A stretch of 5,932 nucleotides of DNA from an uncultured Eubacteriaceae bacterium. Lineage in GTDB: Bacteria; Bacillota; Clostridia; Eubacteriales; UBA1433. The stretch spans positions 1 through 5,932 of the forward strand of contig CALGIV010000072.1 in the NCBI GenBank assembly GCA_937914785.1. The letters run 5' to 3'. Position 1 is the first letter of the stretch. Each line of letters opens with the position of its first letter. The position numbers and the translations under genes were made by a program. Positions 1 to 4,753 of this stretch are shown here, piece after piece. The notes under the pieces are model-generated. The model saw nothing but the letters and a program-made list of their open reading frames with translations, ran no database searches and was not told where the DNA came from.

Positions 1-251
1 CCCGTGTTCTGCATAAATTTCAGAATTGAGAACGCGCCCCAGAGCATTGCGCCGGTTTTTAAACCTTCGATGACGCCTTTTTGCCAGACGAAGATTTTAA
101 GAACATCGCCCCAGGCAGCGTTGAAGTAATAAACGCCGAACAGCGCTGTAACGATCATAACGATCGGTGCGACGATGATCGCAGGTTTGTTCAAAATGCC
201 GAGACCCAGGACAACTAAAAGAATAGGTAGTGCGGAAATAAAAATATCCAT
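1..251 (-). CDS. Lactate permease (LctP)-family transporter, N-terminal part only
   Basis: This is the first 83 codons of a membrane transporter; the rest lies beyond the window edge. The start is ATG at 251. The visible protein begins MDIFISALPILLVV and is almost entirely hydrophobic, with two or three likely membrane helices (about residues 3-20, 24-44 and 58-78). The pattern of an N-terminal 'ALPI' helix, a second helix, then an amphipathic 'EGLKTGAMLWGAF' segment ending in 'NTG' resembles the start of L-lactate/glycolate permeases of the LctP/LldP family, which import lactate with protons across the cytoplasmic membrane. That assignment is by remembered family pattern, and another multi-pass permease is possible. 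The only good Shine-Dalgarno (AAGGAGA, 264-270) lies 13 bases from the ATG, further than usual, and no in-frame alternative start lies between. The gene has a long structured region upstream (see 313-530). Confidence 0.6.
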   Translation of the reverse strand, partial: MDIFISALPILLVVLGLGILNKPAIIVAPIVMIVTALFGVYYFNAAWGDVLKIFVWQKGVIEGLKTGAMLWGAFSILKFMQNT

Positions 252-312
252 ATAAGTCCGTTTTCTCCTTTTAATTAATGAAAGAATAAGTACAAATTAC
301 ATTTACATCACG

Positions 313-350
313 CGCAGGATGGTAAGAAACGCAGTCAGCGTTTTCCTGCG
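313..350 (-). promoter_or_regulatory. Long imperfect hairpin in the presumed permease leader
   Basis: Read on the minus strand, a continuous 13-base left arm (CGCAGGAAAACGC, 350 to 338) pairs with a split right arm: GCGTTT (332-327) and, after a 7-base bulge (326-320), TCCTGCG (319-313). The loop is the five bases 337-333. No T-run follows in either direction, so it is not an intrinsic terminator. It lies 62 bases upstream of the permease ATG. It could be a leader RNA fold, an mRNA-stabilising hairpin or a protein-binding site. I do not recognise a known riboswitch class in it. Confidence 0.45.
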
Positions 351-361
351 TAAAGGCAGCT

Positions 362-379
362 CAACACATAGATGTGTTG
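362..379. repeat. Short perfect inverted repeat
   Basis: CAACACAT (362-369) and ATGTGTTG (372-379) are perfect inverted complements separated by two bases. As RNA it would form a stem of about seven pairs with a four-base loop. As DNA it is an 18-bp operator-like palindrome. On the minus strand it sits between the putative attenuator (430-461) and the larger hairpin at 313-350. Confidence 0.45.
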
Positions 380-422
380 CTTAATAAAAAAAAACAAAAT
401 ATGTTGTTTTGACCGAAAACAA

Positions 423-461
423 TAAAAAAACAAATGCAAGTTCCATACTTTCGGCATTTGT
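423..461 (-). terminator. Intrinsic terminator or attenuator upstream of the permease
   Basis: On the minus strand ACAAATGC (461 to 454) pairs perfectly with GCATTTGT (437 to 430), with a 16-base interior (453-438) that can itself form a three-pair inner stem (AGT/CTT-type pairs at 438-440 and 448-450). The right arm runs directly into seven T residues (430-424). This is the form of a Rho-independent terminator acting leftward. It stands 172 bases upstream of the permease start and about 170 bases beyond the end of the patatin-like gene, so it either ends read-through from that gene or acts as an attenuator inside the permease leader. The stem is AT-rich and modest in strength. Confidence 0.5.
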
Positions 462-469
462 TCATTTCC

Positions 470-530
470 GGTTTTATTGCGCTAAATCCCCCCTTCATTG
501 TTGTCTATAAATAAAACCGATAGGTTTTAT
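470..530 (-). promoter_or_regulatory. Palindrome with a third half-site; possible operator or alternative RNA pairing
   Basis: ATAAAACC (511-518) and GGTTTTAT (523-530) form a perfect 8-bp inverted repeat around GATA. A third copy of the half-site, GGTTTTAT, lies at 470-477. A minus-strand -10-like TATAAA (526-531) overlaps the right arm, so the palindrome could be an operator on a promoter for the permease. If transcription starts there, the RNA segment from 518 to 511 could pair either with 530-523 or with 477-470, and 479-472 could instead pair with 427-420 flanking the terminator. The repeats are seen directly; the regulatory role is inferred. No -35 box of quality is evident. Confidence 0.4.
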
Positions 531-566
531 AAACTGGTAGTGATAATAAATCTAACAGTAATTGTA

Positions 567-596
567 AAGGTAGGCATATGATAAAATACCTGCCTT
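567..596 (-). terminator. Terminator-like hairpin behind the patatin-like gene
   Basis: AAGGTAGGCA (567-576) and TACCTGCCTT (587-596) pair over ten positions with one mismatch and one G-U pair, closing a ten-base loop. On the minus strand the right arm is followed by TTTACAATT, a weak U-tract, starting 33 bases after the patatin-like stop codon. It is therefore a plausible but weak intrinsic terminator for that gene. A second overlapping inverted repeat, TTAAACC (595-601) with GGTTTAA (626-632), includes the stop codon. Confidence 0.35.
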
Positions 597-628
597 AAAC
601 CTGTCTTAACCAGATTTTCAGAAGGGGT

Positions 629-1930
629 TTAATAGATTAATAAATAGATTAAGGTAACGATAGAAATAATGACTTCCGGCGTCATCGAATTGATGAAATG
701 CATAAAAATATTCGAGTTTGTCGGCGCACACAGAAAATAGATCATGTTGATAGCCGGGCTGAAGTCGTCTGTAAATGAAGGCAGCTCGTCATGACCGGAC
801 ATCGCTTTGAAAATGTTTTCTTCATCTTGAATAGCATGGTAATTTTTTCTTAAAATACTGTTGACACTTAAAATGATTTCATTGATCAACGCATCAGGAC
901 TATAACGCTTGGCGCGTTCAATATAGAGCAGGGACGCGGTCGTCTCCAGCGCGGTTAAGTGAATGTGATCGTTTTGATAACGGCATTTTTGCGCGACGCG
1001 TTCGACGCCTTTTAAGATATTGCTTTGAATTTCCGTATTGTAAATGTTTAACAGTCGTCCGATTTTTTCGTCCAGTTCCGGTGTGATGGGCCTGCAGAAA
1101 TGTTCTTCAAACCATTGATACAGCGTGTTTGAAGCATTTAAGTCGATATAATATTTTTGTCCTTTTAAAATATCGAGGGTTTTCAGCGTATCGAGCAGTC
1201 CGATATGAATGTTGCGTTTCATACTTTCGAAAGTATGCGTATAAGAGAGTCCGAGATATTCGGAATTTTCGACAATCAAAAATTCGCTTTGTGGGTACAA
1301 CTTTAAAAGTGTGTCAACATTCAACAAATTGGCCGTGATAACTTTTGTGGAGATGTTTGGTGGACAGACGATTTTAAAACTGGCATCATCTAAGATATTG
1401 ACCCCCTGTTCGTCTGTGCTGATGTAAAAAAACAAATACGACAACATACTGAACTTGATCGCATCTATCAACTGTCCGCGCGGGATATCGTCGATAGAAA
1501 GCACGATCGCAGTGAAATCGGAAAATGAAATTGTCGGGATAAAGGCTTTAATTGCCGAGGCACGCACTTGGTTTTCGTCGATGTGCGCCTCAAGCAGACT
1601 GTCGAGTTGCGTTAAAACGGGCTCGTTATCTTTTGAGATGCGTTTGATCAGTTTTAAAATTTCTTTGTTTCCCGGAGTTGCGAGATTGTCGGAATATTTT
1701 CGCCGGAGGTCGTAAAAATCGGAGAAGATCTTACTGTCGATGGCGCGGGACCAAAAGCGCACGGCCATTTCGAAACTGCCTTGTGCGACGAGAGCAACGT
1801 TGATAGCGCCAAACGCCGCGCCGGCGATGGCTTCAGGTTGGATATTTGAATCCAGACATGCTTTCCAGATGCCGAGTTCAAACAGGCTTTTCTCGTCGTC
1901 ACTTCCAAATACCATGCAGTATTTTGCCAT
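629..1930 (-). CDS. Patatin-like protein lacking the catalytic serine (probable pseudoenzyme)
   Basis: A 433-residue protein with the patatin/RssA-like fold pattern. Patatins are lipid acyl hydrolases with a Ser-Asp dyad: an oxyanion hole (GGGxxKG), a nucleophile elbow (GxSxG) and a later DG[GA] motif. Here the oxyanion stretch is GSDDEKS (residues 9-15), the elbow is GAAFG (37-41) with Ala39 in place of serine, and the third motif is DDA (181-183), keeping only the aspartate. Family context is otherwise intact: 'LGIWKACLDSNI' and 'AINVALVAQGSFEMAVRFW' after the elbow, and 'MKRNIHIGLLDTL' (237-249). Length is normal and there is no frameshift, so it is not simply decaying. Residues 420-433 are a hydrophobic C-terminal tail. 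The ATG at 1930 is preceded by GGAGG (1937-1941) at six to seven bases. Lipase activity is unlikely; a binding or regulatory role is only inference. Confidence 0.75.
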   Translation of the reverse strand: MAKYCMVFGSDDEKSLFELGIWKACLDSNIQPEAIAGAAFGAINVALVAQGSFEMAVRFWSRAIDSKIFSDFYDLRRKYSDNLATPGNKEILKLIKRISKDNEPVLTQLDSLLEAHIDENQVRASAIKAFIPTISFSDFTAIVLSIDDIPRGQLIDAIKFSMLSYLFFYISTDEQGVNILDDASFKIVCPPNISTKVITANLLNVDTLLKLYPQSEFLIVENSEYLGLSYTHTFESMKRNIHIGLLDTLKTLDILKGQKYYIDLNASNTLYQWFEEHFCRPITPELDEKIGRLLNIYNTEIQSNILKGVERVAQKCRYQNDHIHLTALETTASLLYIERAKRYSPDALINEIILSVNSILRKNYHAIQDEENIFKAMSGHDELPSFTDDFSPAINMIYFLCAPTNSNIFMHFINSMTPEVIISIVTLIYLLIY

Positions 1931-1950
1931 TTTATACCTCCATAGCGTCC

Positions 1951-1956
1951 ATTATA
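1951..1956 (-). promoter_or_regulatory. -10 box of the patatin-like gene
   Basis: The minus strand reads TATAAT here, a perfect housekeeping -10. Transcription would begin near 1944, just ahead of the GGAGG at 1937-1941, giving a very short leader. The -35 region is a T-rich run (about 1971-1979) with only weak resemblance to TTGACA. Confidence 0.45.
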
Positions 1957-1978
1957 TCAAATAAAAGGAAAAAAAACA

Positions 1979-2006
1979 TTTACTTTATGTAAAAAAATAT
2001 TATTAT
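1979..2006 (+). promoter_or_regulatory. queT promoter with an overlapping dyad
   Basis: TTTACT (1979-1984) and TATTAT (2001-2006) are separated by 16 bases and form a plausible sigma-A promoter, with a start near 2013 and a leader of about 25 bases. The -35 is overlapped by a perfect dyad, TTTAC (1979-1983) and GTAAA (1989-1993) around TTTAT. The dyad lies between this promoter and the divergent -10 at 1951-1956, so a protein bound there could affect both genes. That role is inferred. Confidence 0.35.
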
Positions 2007-2037
2007 TGTAATCAGGAACGGTGCAGGAGAAAGTAAA

Positions 2038-2514
2038 ATGAATAAAAAAATTATCTTCATTGTGCAAACCGCTGTGATTGCAGCAATCTATTTTGTTCTG
2101 ACATTTTTTTTGACGCCGATCAGTTTCGGACCGGTTCAAGTGCGGATTTCGGAAGCGATGAGCGTGCTTGTCTTCTTTACGCCTGCCGCAGTTCCGGGCC
2201 TTGCAATCGGGTGTTTGATCAGCAATCTGGCAAGCCCTTATGGGATGCTGGACATCGTTTTCGGAACGCTGGCAACGCTGCTTTCCGCAATTTGTGCACG
2301 CCGAATTCGTCACAAGTGGTTGATCGGTATCCCGTATGTCGTCTTTAATGCCGTCATCGTCGGCTACGTTTTACATTTGATGGTTGCTGGTCTTGGATGG
2401 CTCTACGCTGCTTTGGGCGTAGGGTTGGGAGAATTGCTTTCGGTCTATGTGCTCGGGATCCCTTTGCTGAACCTGATCGATAAAAATGAGCCCATCAAGA
2501 GAATGCTTCAATAA
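2038..2514 (+). CDS. queT: QueT-family ECF transporter S component (queuosine precursor uptake)
   Basis: A 158-residue, highly hydrophobic protein with about five to six membrane helices, the usual size for QueT. It shows the family signatures 'QVRISEAMSVL' (34-44), 'GLAIGCLISNL' (54-64) and 'GMLDIVFGTLATL' (69-81). QueT is the substrate-binding (S) subunit of an energy-coupling-factor transporter in the cytoplasmic membrane, thought to import queuosine precursors such as preQ1. It works with shared EcfA/EcfA'/EcfT subunits, which are not in this window, as is common. The ATG at 2038 has an AGGAGA ribosome binding site at 2025-2030, seven bases away. The gene stands alone, divergent from the patatin-like gene and convergent with murB. 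queT genes often carry a preQ1 riboswitch, but none is recognisable in the short leader here. Confidence 0.88.
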   Translation: MNKKIIFIVQTAVIAAIYFVLTFFLTPISFGPVQVRISEAMSVLVFFTPAAVPGLAIGCLISNLASPYGMLDIVFGTLATLLSAICARRIRHKWLIGIPYVVFNAVIVGYVLHLMVAGLGWLYAALGVGLGELLSVYVLGIPLLNLIDKNEPIKRMLQ

Positions 2515-2517
2515 AAA

Positions 2518-2534
2518 ACCTCCCTTCGGGAGGT
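2518..2534. terminator. Bidirectional intrinsic terminator between queT and murB
   Basis: ACCTCCC (2518-2524) pairs perfectly with GGGAGGT (2528-2534) around a TTC loop. It begins four bases after the queT stop and ends three bases before the murB stop. On the minus strand it is followed by six T residues (AAAAAA at about 2513-2518 on the plus strand), so it is a strong terminator for murB. On the plus strand the tail is TCTTTC, a poorer but usable U-tract for queT. Confidence 0.85.
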
Positions 2535-2537
2535 CTT

Positions 2538-3443
2538 TCAGCCAATAATTTTTACTTCTTCCTCCAATACAATCCCAAATTGTTTGAAAACTTCTTCACG
2601 GACCATTTCAATCGTGTTTAAGATATCCAAAGCGGTGGCGTTGTTATAGTTGATAATGAATCCGGCGTGCTTTTCGCTGACTTTCGCGCCGCCGAACCCC
2701 TTGCCTTTTAAGTTGCTGTCATCAATCAGCTTTGCGGCGTAGTTTCCGACGGGCCGCTTAAACGTGCTGCCCGCGCTGGGAAACTCCAGCGGCTGATTGG
2801 TGCGCCGCTTTGTGTTCAGCAGCGTCATATACTCAATGATTTCCGTCTTATCGCCGGGCGTCGGGCCGAATCGTGCGCTGAGCACAATGTTGCCGCTGTC
2901 TTTGACGAGGCTTGAGCGGTAGGACAGTTGAAGTTGCTGCGTCGTAAGTGTCGTAATCGTGCCGTCGGTGCTCAAAACATCGGCAGACAGCAAGACGTTT
3001 TTCATCTCGCCGTTATAAGCGCCGGCGTTCATCGAAACGCCGCCGCCGACACTGCCGGGAATGCCGTTTAAAAATTCCATTCCGCCAAGGGCATTTTCTG
3101 CCGCAGCATAGCTGACGGAAGACAGCAGCGCGCCGGCTTGCGCCGTAATAATATTTTCTTCAATAGAAAAACAATTCATATTTTCGGCAATTCGGATCAA
3201 AACACCCTTGTAACCGCTGTCTTTGACGAGGGTATTTGTGCCGTTGCCGATAATGGTGTAGGCGATTTTGTTAAACGTTAATTCCTCTAAAGCAGCTTTC
3301 AATTGGTCGATGGAACGGGGAAGAAAGAGCACGTCGGCTTTGCCGCCGGCTTTAAAAGAGGTATAAAGGCGCATATCCGCATCAAAGATGATGTGCGGAT
3401 CTTCAAAGTGATTCTTTAGCTGTCGAATAAAATTTGTGTACAT
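2538..3443 (-). CDS. murB: UDP-N-acetylenolpyruvoylglucosamine reductase MurB
   Basis: MurB is the cytoplasmic FAD enzyme that reduces UDP-GlcNAc-enolpyruvate to UDP-MurNAc with NADPH, the second committed step of peptidoglycan precursor synthesis. The 301-residue length is typical of the shorter (type II) MurB of Gram-positives. Visible family motifs are 'TSFKAGGKADVLFLP' (28-42) and 'IGNGTNTLV' (65-73) of the FAD-binding domain, 'NGIPGSVGGGVSMNAGAY' (126-143), 'SYRSS' with the active-site Arg176, and 'SAGSTFKRP' (223-231) with the proton-donor Ser226. The C-terminal 'LEEEVKIIG' carries the active-site glutamate, probably Glu296. The more usual AGKLI after FKRP is AAKLI here (236-240). ATG at 3443 follows AAGGGGAG (3449-3456) by about four bases. 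The upstream solute-binding gene ends 46 bases before it with no terminator between. Confidence 0.97.
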   Translation of the reverse strand: MYTNFIRQLKNHFEDPHIIFDADMRLYTSFKAGGKADVLFLPRSIDQLKAALEELTFNKIAYTIIGNGTNTLVKDSGYKGVLIRIAENMNCFSIEENIITAQAGALLSSVSYAAAENALGGMEFLNGIPGSVGGGVSMNAGAYNGEMKNVLLSADVLSTDGTITTLTTQQLQLSYRSSLVKDSGNIVLSARFGPTPGDKTEIIEYMTLLNTKRRTNQPLEFPSAGSTFKRPVGNYAAKLIDDSNLKGKGFGGAKVSEKHAGFIINYNNATALDILNTIEMVREEVFKQFGIVLEEEVKIIG

Positions 3444-3459
3444 GTCGCTCCCCTTTAAA

Positions 3460-3487
3460 ATTATACCCGCGCATAATGATATACAAA
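3460..3487 (-). promoter_or_regulatory. Possible separate promoter for murB
   Basis: On the minus strand TTTGTA (3482-3487) and a perfect -10 TATAAT (3460-3465) are 16 bases apart in the gap between the solute-binding gene and murB. The predicted start near 3453 would fall inside the ribosome binding site AAGGGGAG, leaving only part of it, so this promoter may be spurious or give a very short leader. murB could equally be expressed by read-through from 4620. Confidence 0.3.
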
Positions 3488-3489
3488 AA

Positions 3490-4620
3490 TCAATTTTTTT
3501 GCAAGGTATATTTCATCATTTCGTCATAATTGACTTGTTTTCCAGCATTATCCAGCGGCAGGAGAACGCACGTTTCTTTGTGCTTTAGCGGCTCCAAATA
3601 AGGATAATCTTCATAAAGGACGTCTGTTACCGGCAAGTGCATCAGATTTTGCAGTTCAGTCTGAGACTGCGTATTGAGCATATGTTCAATAAGTGAAATG
3701 GTCGCCGCCTGTTTGGCCATATCCTCTGACTGGAAAGCGGCGTAGAAGTAGATGTTGCTGATATAAGTCGTCTCGTACGGCAGCGGATAGACGCTGAAAG
3801 TGCTCGTCGCGCTGCCTTTATTGTGCATATTCTGCAGTGTGCGCAACTGGCCGGTTTGAATGAGGCAGACGGCTGTGCGGTCGTCTGCGAACATACTGAT
3901 GACGGTATCTTCGCCTGCTGTAAACAGCGTACTTCGCAGATGTGTCAGCTCGGCGATGGCCTGAAGGTGTCCGTTTTCATAAAACGGTTGCCAGGTATTG
4001 GAGGAGGGGGCAATAAAGGCGTCGAATACATAAATATCGTCGGAGGCGACCTCGTCCAGCTCGCGCAGCATCGCAAGGAAGGTCTCGGCCGTCCAGGTAT
4101 CCGGGATATCGATGCTGTGTTGACGTAAAATGTCGTTATTAATGAGAATCGTCGGGACTTCGTAGGAGACGGGCACGGCCGGATAAGCGCCGCTTTCTAC
4201 GAGGGAGGTGAAGTAGGGCGTCATATCGGCCGTAAGCGGCAGGTAGTCTGTGGCATCGCACAGATACATTTTATCAATTGGTTCCGAGAAAATATAGTAA
4301 GGCAGGATGTCGGGGTGTGCTTCGCTTTCGCTTAACCGCAAGGCGATTTCGTCACTGTCTGAATATTTCAATTGTTTTAATTCGACGCGAATGCGCGGGT
4401 TTGATTTTTCAAATCCGTCGATCAGATTATTGATATAGCCGTAGCGTGAGCCGGCAACAGTCCGCCTGACCGTATCCCCGATCGTAAGGACGCCCTGATA
4501 GGCAAGCTCTTCCGATGGCGGTTGATTTGTCGTATAAAAATGGTCGAGCAGTTCGGGAAAACAGAGGATAAAACCGGTCAGGACGCATAATAACAAAAGC
4601 GTAAGCAGAAATTTTTTCAT
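3490..4620 (-). CDS. Orphan extracellular solute-binding protein (ABC sugar-type), membrane-anchored
   Basis: A 376-residue protein with the pattern of family 1 (sugar-type) ABC solute-binding proteins, which capture a ligand outside the membrane for an ABC importer. Residues 4-21 are a hydrophobic signal segment after MKK. Then come 'GVLTIGD' (43-49), 'FEKSNPRIRVEL' (70-81), 'HPDIL' (102-106) and 'INNDILRQHSIDIPDTW' (160-176), the usual first-lobe signatures. Cysteines 12 and 20 lie in the signal segment, but both follow leucine, so neither makes a normal lipobox. The protein probably stays anchored by an uncleaved helix or is secreted. The chosen ATG at 4620 has GGTGA five bases upstream; an in-frame ATG at 4743 would put 41 polar residues before the signal. 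No permease or ATPase gene is adjacent. Downstream is murB. The ligand is unknown. Confidence 0.75.
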   Translation of the reverse strand: MKKFLLTLLLLCVLTGFILCFPELLDHFYTTNQPPSEELAYQGVLTIGDTVRRTVAGSRYGYINNLIDGFEKSNPRIRVELKQLKYSDSDEIALRLSESEAHPDILPYYIFSEPIDKMYLCDATDYLPLTADMTPYFTSLVESGAYPAVPVSYEVPTILINNDILRQHSIDIPDTWTAETFLAMLRELDEVASDDIYVFDAFIAPSSNTWQPFYENGHLQAIAELTHLRSTLFTAGEDTVISMFADDRTAVCLIQTGQLRTLQNMHNKGSATSTFSVYPLPYETTYISNIYFYAAFQSEDMAKQAATISLIEHMLNTQSQTELQNLMHLPVTDVLYEDYPYLEPLKHKETCVLLPLDNAGKQVNYDEMMKYTLQKN

Positions 4621-4639
4621 TTTTTCACCATAGGCACAT

Positions 4640-4651
4640 TTATAATTATAA
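4640..4651. promoter_or_regulatory. Palindromic -10 element shared by divergent genes
   Basis: TTATAATTATAA is a perfect 12-bp palindrome containing TATAAT on the plus strand (4641-4646) and TATAAT on the minus strand (4645-4650). It could serve as overlapping -10 boxes for the solute-binding gene (start near 4638, leader about 18 bases) and for the rightward leader ORF/spoIID (start near 4653). The -35 regions are weak on both sides. A second small palindrome, CGTGCACG, lies at 4656-4663. Confidence 0.4.
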
Positions 4652-4693
4652 GTTACGTGCACGGTATAAAAATATGTGAAGGGCGGAGATTTT

Positions 4694-4753
4694 ATGTTTG
4701 TGGATATTGTAAAGCGCATTGGATTTTGCTTATGCGCATACAATATAGCATGA
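4694..4753 (+). CDS. Possible 19-residue leader peptide coupled to spoIID
   Basis: This short frame encodes MFVDIVKRIGFCLCAYNIA. Its ATG follows GGGCGGAG (4681-4688) by five bases, the best ribosome binding site in this region. Its TGA (4751-4753) overlaps the spoIID ATG (4750-4752) as ATGA, the classic arrangement for translational coupling. spoIID itself has no visible Shine-Dalgarno. The peptide has no recognisable homology and may have no function beyond delivering ribosomes. It could be chance: a frame this short is cheap, and a promoter just upstream of spoIID (see 4716-4744) would leave it untranscribed. Confidence 0.4.
   Translation: MFVDIVKRIGFCLCAYNIA
4716..4744 (+). promoter_or_regulatory. 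Sigma-E-like promoter match before spoIID
   Basis: CATACAAT (4737-4744) matches the sigma-E -10 consensus known from Bacillus subtilis. Fourteen bases upstream, GCATTGG (4716-4722) matches four of the seven positions of GCATATT. spoIID is a mother-cell sigma-E gene in B. subtilis, which favours it. The predicted start would be at about 4750, on the spoIID ATG itself, implying a leaderless message, which argues against it. Confidence 0.25.

Larger units (their letters stand above)
252..628. other. Long intergenic region rich in inverted repeats
   Basis: There is no convincing gene in these 377 bases. The stretch holds at least five inverted repeats: 313-350, 362-379, 430-461 (terminator-like), 511-530 (palindrome) and 567-596. 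Both flanking genes are on the minus strand, so the region is the 3' end of the patatin-like gene and the 5' leader of the permease. Base composition is strongly AT-rich, with A-runs at 385-393 and 424-430 that are T-runs on the transcribed sense. The individual elements are listed separately. Confidence 0.7.

Noticed and set aside
361..498. A 45-codon minus-strand open frame in the permease leader, starting at ATG 498
   Set aside because: It has no ribosome binding site, runs through the terminator T-tract and poly-T stretches (giving runs of phenylalanine) and has no recognisable pattern, so it is best seen as chance.
1129..1964. Open frames on the plus strand and in another minus frame across the patatin-like gene
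   Set aside because: They overlap a longer gene with family motifs, lack ribosome binding sites, and their translations look like out-of-frame shadow sequence.
1957..2313. A 118-codon minus-strand open frame opposite queT
   Set aside because: It lies antisense to clear QueT motifs, its product is Cys/Arg/His/Asn-rich low-quality sequence, and it has no ribosome binding site.
4584..4587. Lipoprotein signal in the solute-binding protein
   Set aside because: Cys12 and Cys20 lie in the hydrophobic segment, but the residue before each is leucine, where a lipobox needs glycine, alanine or serine.
4621..4743. N-terminal extension of the solute-binding protein from ATG 4743
   Set aside because: It would put 41 polar residues ahead of a standard MKK-hydrophobic signal segment and runs through the divergent promoter region; the ATG at 4620 has GGTGA at good spacing.
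4657..4749. N-terminal extension of SpoIID from GTG 4657 or ATG 4732
   Set aside because: The extra residues are polar and unlike SpoIID, there is no good ribosome binding site, and MKKK plus the anchor helix starts at 4750.
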